The translations under genes were made by a program, and so were the position numbers. The notes below the pieces were generated by a model that was not told the origin of the DNA, ran no database searches, and saw only the letters and a list, made by a program, of their open reading frames with translations. A stretch of 64,000 nucleotides of DNA. Source: Bipolaris cookei. Lineage: Eukaryota > Ascomycota > Dothideomycetes > Pleosporales > Pleosporaceae. The stretch's first letter is position 1. Each line of letters opens with the position of its first letter. Location of the stretch: positions 150,606 through 214,605 of the forward strand of contig NRSV01000062.1 in assembly GCA_002286855.1 (NCBI GenBank), given 5' to 3'. Below, piece after piece: positions 32,111 to 42,962 of this stretch.

Positions 32111-34913
32111 ATGGTAGATCGGAACAGATCTTTGTCTTCAGCGCTAGACTTGATCAAAGTGGGTACATGCGATTCAACGGAACCTCAAAGCTGAAGTTTC
32201 TAACTGATGAAAGCGTTTTGCAGAGAACTGGTTGCAAGCAAGTAATGCGTTTGACCGTGATGACCTCGCAGCTTTAGTAGATGCGTTAGACTGCTTAAAG
32301 AAGGACGCTCAGCAGAAACTATCTATGAAAGAGGCCACCAAATCAGGCATACAACCCAACGAACGGCTTGTAAGCACAGGCGGCGCTAATCAAGGGGTGC
32401 GAAGGTCTTCCCGTCGCATTGCATCCGCTCCTCGACTTGCCTCAGCAGCCTCGCTTTTCGTCAATGAACACGAGACGGAGTCGGAGTCTAGTGATGAAAA
32501 CAATGGAACACCCCAAGAAACATCCGCCGAAACAAGCTCTGTCGAACATGCCACGGTGTTCATGGATATAGGAACCTCTTTTGAGGATATGTCTTCTTTG
32601 GGCAATACTCCGACACCACACCTTCGTATGGCCGAGCTAGCGCAAGAGGGAAACACTATTGAGCCAGCACCATCTTCTCTATGCCGTACAACTGTTTTCC
32701 ACCAGCAACATGAGCGCACAGTTGCAGAGTCAGCACCAGCTCCCAGCGCATCTATTGCACAATCATATCAATCTCCCCTCAACACGACTCACGGGGCAGT
32801 GGAAGAGTTGAGTCACAGCCAACTGCAGCCGGGGATTGAACCTTCACCTCTTGATTCTTCCAATGAGCTACAACCAGACCGGGCAGAGCAGAACCCGTCG
32901 ATCTTGCAGGCTCATGAAATGCATCTCCAAGTCAACGACGGAGAGGAACTTGCGATGCACGATGCAGCTACTCCGCAGTTCTTCAATGAAGCATTTGAAG
33001 ATTTGTTTGGCAGCTCCTTACATAATGAGTCGGGGATGGACTTCGGAGAGACTCCAGTGGGCTACGTAGATATCGAAGAAGCTGCGGTGGGCTACATGGA
33101 CGTCGATGAAGCTGCGGTGGGCTATATGGACGTCGAGGAGCAAAATGCGACTGACCAGTATCACACGCAAAGCTTCAGTCAGGATCCAATATTCCAAATC
33201 TATCTGGATTTTGCCTGTCGCTCAAACTTTCGTCTTCCACACGAAACGCCAGAAGACACAGACCAGGTAGAAGTTCGAGAGCTCCTTTCACCTCTAGTAG
33301 AAGGGACACCTCTTACTCCACGGCTTCTCCACGGCTTGATCTACTCATTGGTTCCCGGTCCGCTTCATATACTAGAACTTGACTCCAGGGCATATGATGG
33401 AGAACTCTTGCGAAATGAGAGCCTAGATGACAACTTCGCACTGATTCTCTCTCAAAGCACAGATGTTTCCTCTCTGCTAGTGTTAGGGGACGCCGAGAAC
33501 AAGACGTTGTTCGTTCTTAGCAGCTATCTGGAGAGCCTGTCGATGATAGATGGCTTGCATCCAAAGATTAATGAATGGAAAAAGGAGTATATTGACGTAA
33601 GTTGCACTCTCACGCTAACCGTCACACCAACTAATCTCCTACAGCCTTATGAGGTTGCGCCATATGTAGAAAGCAGCCTTCTTTCTGTTTGGATAGCAGA
33701 GGCTTGCTTTCATCGACGGCCACTAATGAATGCTCCATCGTCGCGTTGCCTGCGTTTACGATTTCTGGGAGAGCTTTTAGCACCTTCTCAACGCGACTTC
33801 ATTCTTGAAGGATGGGGTATCTCTAGCAAACTAGCAGCTTCTCAGCAAATTGACACTAGATCGATCATGAAACATACAGATATACAAGCACAAGGGAACG
33901 ACATTTTCGTAGCAAATCTTGAAGGCTTCGATTCTGACGCGCTACGTAAAGCGCTCCTCCAGCGGCCTGCTGAGATCCCTCGTGGGCGTTGTCTGAGAAT
34001 CTTACAAATTGTACACGAAATAGGTTGTCCCTATATCCTTGAATCCCTCAAACTGGCTTTTACCCAAAAACAGGAGGATCAGACAGAGGAAGCCGTACAA
34101 CAACCTATCGTCGAAAAGCTCTTTTATATCCACCTTTATTTGGATCGCCAGGAGACTCAAAACCATCTTCTCATTTCCAGAAATCGATATGTAAAATACT
34201 GCTACTTCGAGACATATCTTCTCGCTGTTGAAGCACTTCGTCAAGAGAAGCGCAATAGCGCCCAAGAAAAGAAGAGAATAACAGCTCGGAAGCGGACCAC
34301 TAGCTTCAAGCTAGGCCTCTATGATAAACTATCTCCTGTGCCATCTAACGATGAGATTCATCGTATATACGAAAACTTCAGTGCTGTAGAAAAGAAACGA
34401 AAGGCCGAGGAGATGGTTAAAAATGAGATTTCTAGAAAGGTGGCGCGAGCTTACAGAGTCGACGGGAAGTGCATTCGACGTAGCATTAATAGGTACATCA
34501 GGGAAGGGAGAGTGCTGCACTATATCTTGCAGGGAGGAGTAGCTTTGAGTCCAAGCTTACTTCTTCTGTTTCCAAGCTTTGGCACCCATTCGCCTTCTTT
34601 AAGCACAGCTAAGCTTGGAATTGAGCTTCAAGAGGCTGAGGAAAAGAGTCTTAACAAGCCTATCGAGGTAAAAGAGTAAGTGAAAATTTTCGCTATTAGC
34701 AGACAAATATTGACATTAGCAAATAGCATCGACGGATTGACGCAAGCGGAGGCTATTTGGTTTGGCAAAGTTTTACAGGCTAGGCCAGGGCTACTAGACG
34801 AAATACCAAAAACTATCCTAGATCTTATCTCTGGTAGCCTTACCGAAGCTCTGGATATTCACGAGCGTGATGTGAACAGCTTTAGAGATAGACCACTCCG
34901 TTTCTTTGCATAA
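32111..34913 (+). CDS. Large hypothetical protein, three exons
   Basis: Introns 32163-32223 and 34676-34726 (51 bp, GTAAGT...AATAG) join one frame of 896 residues beginning MVDRNRSLSSALDLIKVENW. Residues about 20-330 are Ser/Glu-rich and disordered, with a threefold 10-residue repeat GY(V/M)D(I/V)(E/D)EAAV. Residues about 340-560 are a folded region (LLHGLIYSLVPGPLHILELD...LLVLGDAENKTLFVLSSYL) whose pattern faintly recalls Ulp1-type cysteine peptidases, without recognisable catalytic residues. A helical, strongly basic section (KKRITARKRTTSFKLGLYDK) could bind nucleic acid. I cannot name the family. Without the second intron the protein would stop at 34679. Confidence 0.65.
33057..33140. repeat. 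30-bp in-frame tandem repeat
   Basis: Nearly three copies of GTGGGCTACRTGGAYRTCGA-GAAGCTGCG encode the GYMDVDEAAV repeat. The period is a multiple of three, so frame is preserved. Confidence 0.85.
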
Positions 34914-35115
34914 TAGAAAAGGACATTTGTACGCATTCGGATTAGCTTGTCGCCTTGCCAGAGCCTCTGACACGAGCCAAACATATCAGCTGAGTTAATT
35001 CTCTCTATATATAACCCTCTGTTCCCCAATCAAACTGTCACGTCGACCTTTTCTTTACCTTTCAACACAAATTTCCCAATTAGTTATTCATCCTAGCCAT
35101 CGCGCTGTCACGAAC

Positions 35116-35766
35116 ATGGTCCAGGTTGCGAACATGAAAACTGCGCCTGCCAGTTGTAAGACAGACGAGGACATGTGGTCTTGCTTTGGCGCCATAGAAA
35201 TTGACCGGGCGAACTTACTTGTATTCTGGGAAAGCTCGTGGCATTCGGCATTAGAGTACCATGCACTCAATGCACGCGGACATAAAGGATGGATTGTTCA
35301 TGCCCGAAGCGAAGACGAGCTACTCATTGCTTGGGAACCTACTATCGAAAAGAAATCGTCTCAAAACTCTCCTCTTAGTCTTTTGTACGAACCTACCATG
35401 GAAATCCGAAAGAATCGACCTAGCCTTCTCGGATTCGTTGCGACCAAGACTATACTTGACACTCCAAAGCCAGGGAAACGCCATCTTGCTTTCTTAGCCT
35501 ATTGGAGGGTCGCCCCTACAACGAAGGAGCACTTTCTCCATCTCCAAAAAACATTTTCGAGCCACAGAGGTCATATTATACACGAGGAGGAGGGCAAAGT
35601 TTGGGTACAATGGGAACCTACATGGGTACTCTACAAAGATCTAGACAAGAAAAAGCAAAAGCTGCTCTCACGGTTGTCTCATAATCCTGAAAAAGTTTTA
35701 CGTTACTTCCATAAAGAGGTAGTTGCCCATTCTACACGCCCAATGGTTCAGAAGCGTACTAGATAG
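35116..35766 (+). CDS. Hypothetical protein with two related Trp-rich halves
   Basis: Intronless gene of 216 residues with a TATATATAA box about 110 bp upstream. Two halves align loosely. The first is FWESSWHSALEYHAL...GHKGWIVH...DELLIAWEPTIEK. The second is YWRVAPTTKEHFLHL...HRGHIIHEEEGKVWVQWEPTW. Each ends in the same AWEPT/QWEPT motif, suggesting an internal duplication of a small beta-rich (chromo-like in feel) domain. The C-terminus is basic. No family is recognised; it is cytosolic or nuclear by absence of a signal peptide. Confidence 0.6.
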   Translation: MVQVANMKTAPASCKTDEDMWSCFGAIEIDRANLLVFWESSWHSALEYHALNARGHKGWIVHARSEDELLIAWEPTIEKKSSQNSPLSLLYEPTMEIRKNRPSLLGFVATKTILDTPKPGKRHLAFLAYWRVAPTTKEHFLHLQKTFSSHRGHIIHEEEGKVWVQWEPTWVLYKDLDKKKQKLLSRLSHNPEKVLRYFHKEVVAHSTRPMVQKRTR

Positions 35767-36342
35767 AGAGCCATCTATGGAATAATACAATTATACCTTG
35801 CTGCTATTCATAGCCCTCGCCTTTTACTCCAAGCAAAATGTCTAATGAAAAAAATGCTTACATTTCTATGCAGTCTGGATTCAACAGCACAACGTAGAAG
35901 CTATGGACTTACTGGAATGGGGAGTTTTCTTTTCCATAGTAGAGGGGGCGTAAGGATTAAGGGAGCGGGGATAGAGTACTAAGACCGATTCTAATAGCTA
36001 AGCTCATTCAACTGACCCTTACAATTTATAGCAGGAAGGATTCATGAGAGGACAGCTCTTTTTTACGCTCGTGATAGCTGCTTGCAACCTGAAGCCTCTA
36101 GCATGTTTAGAACTAACGCTCTCAAGAATCAATTTATAGAAGGTTTCACCATCGAAAACTTGAACTCTAAGCAATTTTCTAGCAAACGAAAGCCGACAAA
36201 GCGTGGTCAGTACGCTGCGAAAGAGATGAGTAGGGTCGAATGTTTTAACAATAGTATGTTCAACGATGACGTCTCTTGTCGATTCAATAGAGATCAGAAT
36301 TCTATATTCCCAACAATCGTAAAAACACCTCTATTCAAGAGC
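35767..36342. other. Intergenic region
   Basis: AT-rich sequence with a short open frame (36082-36354) that begins only at TTG and has poor composition, so I do not call a gene here. Confidence 0.4.
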
Positions 36343-37490
36343 TTATACGGCTAATGACACCACTGATCCAAGCAGCACCTTGCGCAAGAAATCCCCAGTT
36401 ATCGTAAGTGGAGACAGAATATCAGGTAGCTCGATGTAGTTGCAGAAGACTCTATCACTGTTGTCGCGATAGGTCAACTTGCGCCAGATGTTGCCAGCGC
36501 CAGTTTTGGGCAAACTGACAAAGCAAATGCCATGGGAATCCATTCTTTGTGAGTTTTTGCTCTTTCTACTTCTGCAGATTGCCTTGTGAACCCCGGCACT
36601 TGCCTCTGATAGAAGATCTATATGAGTTTGCGGTAACATGCCCTTGACGACGATGATGTCAATCTTTGAGCCAAGCCCACCCCCCGAAGACTGTTTGACG
36701 TCTGTGAATACCTGAAGTGCAACATTGGTCAACCCAATACCAGTTCCAGCATCTTATGACGTTTCCATTAGGTTTTCGTAGTTATGGACCGCGAGACTAA
36801 GAGGAACAGTTTCCATATATCGTGGAAGTAGGTCTCTTGCTTTTAGACTTATCTTTTCCTTCAAAGCTTGGTTGGAAGATTCATCCATTACATTGTAACT
36901 ACTGTAGGCGTCCTCAATTGTCTTGGTCATCTCTTCAGTGGCACTTCTTTTGTCGCGGTTCGCATGCAGCTCCTGTAGAGGAGTCTTGCTATTTTGGAAG
37001 CAGAGATCGTCCTCAACCCGAACTATGTTGAACCGGTAGCCTTCGGGCGTTTTGTAAAAAGCACTCTGCCAGTCAGAATTCTCATGTTGCAAGCTACCAG
37101 CTTGATTAGGTATTCAATCCACAATTGAATACCTTGATGCAGTGTCTCAATCCTGGTAAGCTTCAATAACGCCTCCGCATCTCCAGTAGGATACCGGAGT
37201 GGCCGATTTGGGAAAACCACAGTAGCACTTCTTGGCTTAACGCGGTCGAAGATGGACTTCAACACAATCAAAAGATCGTATTGCAGTTTTCAGTAGTCTG
37301 GCATGTCCTCGTGTAAGTAAATCTGGAAGCTTCTTTCAGTTACTTGTGCTTGAAACTCCCCATTGTTAATCAAGGTCGACAGGAGATCGTTTGTCTGCTT
37401 CTGTGCTGTGGCTGAGAGCTGAATGTGGGATGGCTCACGACCAATAAGACCCTCTTCTACAGTAGGAACTTTAGAGCTAAAACACCCCAT
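36343..37490 (-). pseudogene. Decayed gene with N-myristoylation-type start, two in-frame stops
   Basis: The frame starts at ATG 37490 with MGCFSSKVP, a classic N-myristoylation and palmitoylation site. It runs through FQIYLHEDMPDY, then hits TGA (37290-37292), after which the same frame continues naturally (KLQYDLLIVLKSIFDRV...ATVVFPNRPLRYPTGD). A 32-bp gap or frameshift near 37091-37122 leads into QAGSLQHENSDWQSAFYKTP. A second in-frame stop, TAA (36754-36756), again interrupts continuous sequence (ENLMETS, then DAGTGIGLTNVALQVF). Both stops fit C:G to T:A changes (TGG to TGA, CAA to TAA), as expected from repeat-induced point mutation. Family unknown. An alternative 87-bp intron could hide the first stop, but not the second. 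Confidence 0.6.
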
Positions 37491-37706
37491 ACTTGTGAAT
37501 GATAGACTATGAAGGTAATGTTTTTGCAAGACGAGCGTGGCCGCTTACGCTTTTTCAACTACCACACGGCCCACATGGGGTCACACGCGTTACTTGCTAG
37601 TCGAACCATGCATGACTTCGTGTACTACATAAAGCAGCATAAAATGCCTATTTTTGCATGCAACTACATTCCGAAAGCTCTTTTCCTCGGTTTCCCGACG
37701 TCTGAG

Positions 37707-38666
37707 ATGTATCTCAAATCTGTTTGGTCTTTGATCCCTATAGGATTGGTTCATCCACACGTCTTTGTGGGCGAGCCTGCTCCATTCCAATGGGACCTCC
37801 AAGTGACGAAGCTCATTATGCCAATGAATGGTGATCCAAACTACCAGGGCCCAGAGTGGGGTCAGCAACCCTTTCCTTGCAAAGGCCATCATAGAGATGG
37901 AACTCGTAAAGAGACTTATACGATTACAACTTGGTATACTGGAAGTAGGGTGACATTCCAGTATGTTATTAAACTCAAATACTCTAAGAGGATGACTTAC
38001 AGTGTACCTATAGGATCTACGACTCCACCAACACAACTGGCGCTAGCATGCATGATCCAGGTGCAGCTCATTCGGGGGGCTCTTGTCAGGCATCATTCTC
38101 CTACGATAACGGAGAAACTTGGATCGTCGTTCAGAGCTGGGAAGGAAACTGCTTGCGCGTACGCAAGGGTCAAGAAGGGCAACTCACAAACTTCTACGAC
38201 ACTGATCAAAGTTACTCTTTTACCATTCCTACTTCTTTGCCAGGAGCGGACAAGGTGATCTTTGCATGGTGGGTCAGAGAATACTATTATAATGCACTGC
38301 TGACCCAATAGGACTTGGTTAAATTCATCTGGTAATCGAGAGTTCTATATGTCATGTTCGCCTATTCGGTTGATAGCAGCACGATCTCTGGCCAAGGTTC
38401 CATCTGGCTATCCTATGTATGTTGCCAACCTTCAGGAAAGTTTAGAAACACCAGATTCGCAGCATCCAGTGTGGTCTCGGTGCTATGTTCCGCAAAACGT
38501 GTGGATTCGCTACCCCCAACGCTACAAAGGCATCAATCCACCAATCGTAGCCGATCCGCTTCCAGAAAACAGCCAAATTCGCTGTTTACAGCTTCAAGAC
38601 GATGGGGGATTGTGCGGCTCAGACAATAAAGAAAGGATAAGAGCTCTTGCACTTCAATCTAGTTAG
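37707..38666 (+). CDS. AA11-type lytic polysaccharide monooxygenase
   Basis: Secreted copper enzyme that would oxidatively cleave chitin. Introns 37961-38013 and 38269-38311 restore one frame of 287 residues. The candidate copper histidine brace is HVFVGEPAPF (expected mature N-terminus) plus AAHSGGSCQASFSYDNGETW; the axial region FAWTWLNSSGNREFYMSC is the AA11 signature. FPCKGHH and the PTSLPGADK strand also fit. The C-terminus (YPMYVANL...RCYVPQNVWIRYP) is typical of long AA11 proteins. The leader from ATG 37707 is short (MYLKSVWSLIPIGLV) and may be completed by an unseen upstream exon. The gene diverges from the decayed gene at 37490. A paralogue lies at 41736. Confidence 0.75.
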
Positions 38667-39097
38667 AGCATTCTCAAAGTTGCGCTACTTGAACATGTAA
38701 AGGTTCGCTTCGAGTATGAAAAACACATTGTTCGTTTAGTTAGCTACTTCACTCAGATTGTTCATAATCCGTCACTCTATGCAGATGGCTTCTCTGCTCC
38801 CTTCGTGAAATGTGTTAATTGCTAGTTACACCATCGAATTAGTTGTTGAAATGGGTGCAGCTTGTCGGATTGTGTCAGTGCTATATTTTCTAGCCTTGAA
38901 GACCTCTGTTATTTGTCCTAGCTAGCTTATACGGTGTTGCTGCATCCAAAATTGGCGTCACGTTTATTTATGACTGTGTCATAGGTATAATAACAACACT
39001 CCCTACTACTGACCAAAAGTTATCTTGCACCCACTCTAAGCGGTGGAACATCTCCAGTCCCAATAAACCCCTATTCTTGGGCTTTTCTACTGGTCTC
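38667..39097. other. Intergenic region
   Basis: AT-rich sequence without a supported gene or repeat. Confidence 0.4.
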
Positions 39098-39421
39098 ATG
39101 GGGCATAATACCAAGCAAATTCTTTGTTCTCTCTGCGGTAAGCGCCGATCCAGTCGCGCCCAACACGCTCAAGATGTTCATGTCTGTTCAAGAAAGACAT
39201 GTGCCAAGACTCAACACCTACTAGAGAGAGCTTTAAGGGACAGCAACAGCCTAGTTATCAGGGTCCATCACTACTACCATGTTAGTTATGCAAACAAGGA
39301 TGTATCCAATTGTGTGCACTATAGTTGTCATTTTCACGCTAAGGAATCTCCCAATATCGAAGAGCTCGCCGAACTGCCTGAGAATGTTGTAAGGCCGCGG
39401 CCCGAAGCACACCAATACTAG
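39098..39421 (+). CDS. Small Cys/His-rich protein
   Basis: Frame of 107 residues from ATG 39098 (MGHNTKQILCSLCGKRRSSR). It holds CSLC, CSRKTC and a C/H-rich tail (CVHYSCHFH), enough ligands for one or two zinc ions, spaced unlike any standard finger I know. There is no signal peptide. It is intronless; homology is unknown, and the call depends on composition. Confidence 0.45.
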   Translation: MGHNTKQILCSLCGKRRSSRAQHAQDVHVCSRKTCAKTQHLLERALRDSNSLVIRVHHYYHVSYANKDVSNCVHYSCHFHAKESPNIEELAELPENVVRPRPEAHQY

Positions 39422-39662
39422 GACCGTCAGGTGCAGAAAGCTTAGCTTTTCAATAGATATTGCTTCAATTGACTTCTCAGCAAGCATTGTGACAAAGGTT
39501 ATAAGTAAGGCTTGTACGTGCCTGATAATGACTATCTATGTGTAATCTGCATCTGGATCTACGTAACATATATTTCACAATCCTCGTACATACATATCGC
39601 AACGTCGATAAACTACATCAAGCTATATTATTGTCAGAATGTGGGGATAACTCGCGTAGTTG

Positions 39663-39698
39663 ACAGAATCCGGGTGCTCTGGAGCACCCGGATTCTGT
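39663..39698. repeat. Perfect 17-bp inverted repeat hairpin
   Basis: Arms 39663-39679 and 39682-39698 (ACAGAATCCGGGTGCTC and its complement) are separated by two bases. A second hairpin at 39801-39822 (GGAGACGCG-TCGT-CGCGTCTCC) lies about 100 bp away. The sequence between is GC-rich and gene-free, and may be a small non-autonomous element or a structured RNA. Confidence 0.75.
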
Positions 39699-39952
39699 GG
39701 GTGCAGCCAATCAGCGATCAGCGCCAAGGCCCCACCCTCGCAGGAGCTGTGACCAAAGGCGCAGCCTGATACAATAAGCAATATGGACGACGACTACTAA
39801 GGAGACGCGTCGTCGCGTCTCCTGGTAGAACACGACACGATTAGACAGAATCAATCAACCTCACCTTTGATCACTTATCAGAGTTCTTTATCACAGTTTT
39901 ACACCCGTCATTGAAAACTATCACAATCTGACAATTATCTTAGTATTCAGCA

Positions 39953-40534
39953 ATGCGCTTCACTCGAAAAGCACTTTGCATCGATCCTACCCTTGAAGCA
40001 GAATACTGCGCCATATGCTCAAAAACACTTGAAGTAGGCAGCGGAAAAGCCGGCCTTGTGTATGTCCTAAGGGATTGTCGTTGTGTAAGTTTATTGCTAC
40101 TCACATTGAGTTATATTGCCAATAGCAAGAAGGTTATTTGTGGCTCTTGTGTCCAGTTCCCGGATGTGCCACCCTTTCTTCCTTGCCAGCATTCCCACCA
40201 CAAGGACTTTGGGTGGCAGAGACCGCTACGACTTTACAATCTCAAATGTGCTATCTGCTTAGACTCTGGAAGTTCCATACGCATTGCTCTAGTTTGCGGT
40301 AGGTTGACATTGTGAATTTGAGGTAGCCAATTGGCTAATAATCAAGGCCACGTGTATTGTCGAATCTGCATTATAGCATGGGTAAGCTCTCGCGGAGAGT
40401 CAAACAACAATTATGTAGCTTGTCCAACCTGTAGGAATAGCATGACCAGGGTCTGGCGATTGCTGTCACATGACCAAGTTGTTATACCCTCCCAACGAGA
40501 GGTTGAGATTGTATCGCCATGCAGAAGTCCATAA
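39953..40534 (+). CDS. RING-type zinc finger protein
   Basis: Three exons, with introns 40085-40129 (or ending at 40132) and 40299-40346, give about 162 residues. The N-terminal half has paired cysteines (EYCAICSKT, RDCRC, ICGSCVQF). The C-terminal half is a full RING: CAICLDSG, ALVCGHVYCRICIIAW, CPTCRNS. Such proteins usually act as E3 ubiquitin ligases. The joint restoring VCGHVYC is strong evidence for the second intron. Substrate and partners are unknown. Confidence 0.75.
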
Positions 40535-40802
40535 AGTTGGGACTAGATAACCTTCCCCTAATAGTTTAGTTTTTCAAGTAACTTTGGTTAGAGCAGCTAC
40601 TCGATTCCGCAACGGCCCGTTCGCTGTGACTTGATAAGAAGTGATATCTCTCCTCATCCGAGCTCTTCCGTGATATTCCCTTAATCGCAAGCTGAAGAGC
40701 CGGCACGATGGACACTAAGATCCTCTATGGTATTTAATCCTTCAGATCTGCTGCTTTTCTGAGTTTGCTTCAGAATTCGATCTCAAAACACCGAAGTTTA
40801 CA

Positions 40803-41051
40803 ATGACGACTACTACACCCCATTATGGAAACTACCTGCTCGTATTGTCCGGATCGATTGAGTATGCCCCGTTCTTGGAAAACTGGAAAACTTTGAAAGA
40901 TAGTGTGCGAAAAAATGCTGGAAACCCAGGGTGGACAGATGTGAGCACGACGTCACATAGAGGAATACGTCGGGCATGGTGTAATCTAGCGATAGAGAAC
41001 AAGGCGAAAACTGCATACAGTACGCATCACCATCTGCACATCGAAGAATGA
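40803..41051 (+). CDS. Small RRM-like protein
   Basis: Frame of 82 residues. Its order recalls a short RNA-recognition motif: NYLLVLSG strand, NWKTLKDSVRK helix, WTDVSTTSHRG loop, RAWCNLAIENKAKTAYS strand and helix. The RNP1 aromatic residues are not conserved. The downstream open frame 41088-41408 may belong to a further exon, but no clean splice links them. Weak call. Confidence 0.4.
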   Translation: MTTTTPHYGNYLLVLSGSIEYAPFLENWKTLKDSVRKNAGNPGWTDVSTTSHRGIRRAWCNLAIENKAKTAYSTHHHLHIEE

Positions 41052-41735
41052 ACATTCACGTAAAGTGCCCTAGGATACTACTCAAAGATGCCAGGAGTAG
41101 GAGTCTGCTTAATGAAGAGGACATCGAATGGCGAATACCTGATGATTTACTACAACTGCACCGTCGCTTTCCCCGCTGCATCTAAATGTAGCCATAACCC
41201 TTGTGGTGGGCAGGAAAACTGCCAAAGGCTCATGGCTAGTAGGGTAGTTTTACCTTGTAACACGACCTTGCCTTTTGTACCTCACCACATGATGCAACCA
41301 AGGGGTTATAGCTTTTTGCCCCTACGATTTTTCCCCTTGTATGTAGCAGGCGTACATTTACCTACTTTTGCTAGTGGCTTTGCAAACAGGCCACTACCAT
41401 TGTCATAGAGGGTTATCGTACTTTGATGTATAGAAGCATTCTTAGCCATTTATAGGATCTACTACCATCACAATCATACTCATGGTGACATCATAGCGTA
41501 CTATTTAGAACATTCCTGTTCGACAAAGAGGCAACCCCATGCTGTGAGCAATAAGTCACAGATGATAATTGAGTTCGTATATACGCCACGTATTTCCTTA
41601 TCACGATCACTGGACGATATCTGAGTCAAATTGTCGCTAGCGTATATCTATATAACTAGACCTCGCAGAGCTATCATTGTTGATCAAGATATCTTCACAA
41701 GCTCTATACATTGTACATTGCATACTTACTATAGG

Positions 41736-42770
41736 ATGTATATAGTGCAAATCCTCCTAGCATCCTTAGCGGCTACAGCTAGAGCCCACATGTCCTTATG
41801 GTATCCGCCCCCTCTCGGTGGTAGTAAAGACGCCAACTATTTCACAACACAGGTGGATAAGGAATACAACTTTCCGATTGGATGCTGCGATTCTCATGGC
41901 AAGCCAACACTGACTTCCCCTGGCGATTGTCGTGGTCATCTCGACCTTCTAGACACAGAGGAAGGCAGACCGCAAGTCACATGGGAACCTGGCCAGGACG
42001 CTTACTTTCAGTTATCCGACCACATGTATAGTATCGGTGTTCCAGGATCAACTCACTATGGAGGAAGCTGCCAAATTGGCTTCTCGGTGGACAAAGGTCA
42101 GACATGGAAAGTCGCAGCTTCATACCATGGAAACTGTCCATACAGAGACAAAGACGCGCCACAAGTGTTTAAGTTCAAAGTCCCTTTAAACATACCGACA
42201 GGTATAGCAGTTTTTGCTTGGATTTGGCTGAACAGGGAGCATGAATTTTTCATGAACTGTGCAGCAGTTCAAATTAGCTCGAGCTTTAGCAGTACTACAA
42301 CGCGCATTCGTACAAGCTTCAAAACTAGTCCTACTACACATTATACTGCACTACCAGATCCTGCTAGCAAATTACTAAGGAAAGGTGAACAAGACAGATC
42401 AAACGGTTGCGATAAAGACTCGACAGGTTGCAGCAGTTCGTACGGTCCAAGGCTGGCTAGAAGTAAGTGGAGATACATCAAACATCGTCATAGTAGGAAG
42501 CATTTTAGGCACCACTACCATATCCACAAATCCGACGTCTTAGCATCGCCTGAAGAGCCCCGTCGTAGGTCAGAGAACCCGGCTTTCGATGTTTGCGATT
42601 GGAATGACGCACCCAGAATGGAAACTAGCTACTATTCCATAGATGCAAGATGTGCACCTAACGCTAAGCTGAAGAACCCAAAGAGTGATGACTTTGAGAT
42701 TGGTTGGGGCGATGTGTGTGGTGTCGTTGAGGGAGACAAAGAGTACACTATTCAGAACATCGAGTGTTAG
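41736..42770 (+). CDS. AA11-type lytic polysaccharide monooxygenase, long C-terminal tail
   Basis: Intronless gene of 344 residues. A clean signal peptide (MYIVQILLASLAATARA) leaves His1 at AHMSLWYPPPLGGS, and the second histidine is in STHYGGSCQIGFSVDKGQTW. The axial region FAWIWLNREHEFFMNCAAVQI completes the AA11 pattern, and further cysteines (IGCCDSHG, GDCRGH, GNCP) fit disulfides. A Ser/Thr linker then leads to a basic Ser/His stretch and a C-terminal cysteine domain (FDVCDW, DARCAPN, WGDVCGVVEGDKEYTI) that could be a binding module. It should be secreted and oxidise chitin, with copper at the brace. A TATA-like ATATAACTAG lies about 90 bp upstream. Confidence 0.8.
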   Translation: MYIVQILLASLAATARAHMSLWYPPPLGGSKDANYFTTQVDKEYNFPIGCCDSHGKPTLTSPGDCRGHLDLLDTEEGRPQVTWEPGQDAYFQLSDHMYSIGVPGSTHYGGSCQIGFSVDKGQTWKVAASYHGNCPYRDKDAPQVFKFKVPLNIPTGIAVFAWIWLNREHEFFMNCAAVQISSSFSSTTTRIRTSFKTSPTTHYTALPDPASKLLRKGEQDRSNGCDKDSTGCSSSYGPRLARSKWRYIKHRHSRKHFRHHYHIHKSDVLASPEEPRRRSENPAFDVCDWNDAPRMETSYYSIDARCAPNAKLKNPKSDDFEIGWGDVCGVVEGDKEYTIQNIEC

Positions 42771-42962
42771 GGTTAGAGTCCTAGCAGACTTGCGAAGATG
42801 CTGTCCTAGTCCTGCTTGTCGTGAAGATGTTATTTAAAAAGTACAAGTTGACTAGTTAATGTAGTAGTAGACGGGCTAACGTTGTTCATACACGCATTGT
42901 TTGATTCTCTCCTGCACCTTCTAGCTTATGTGTTACTTAAAGACTTTGTGTTATCATTTCGA

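Noticed and set aside
36082..36354. 90-codon frame
   Set aside because: It starts at TTG and has biased composition; no splice partner.
41088..41408. 106-codon cysteine-containing frame
   Set aside because: Poor composition and no clean splice to the RRM-like frame upstream.
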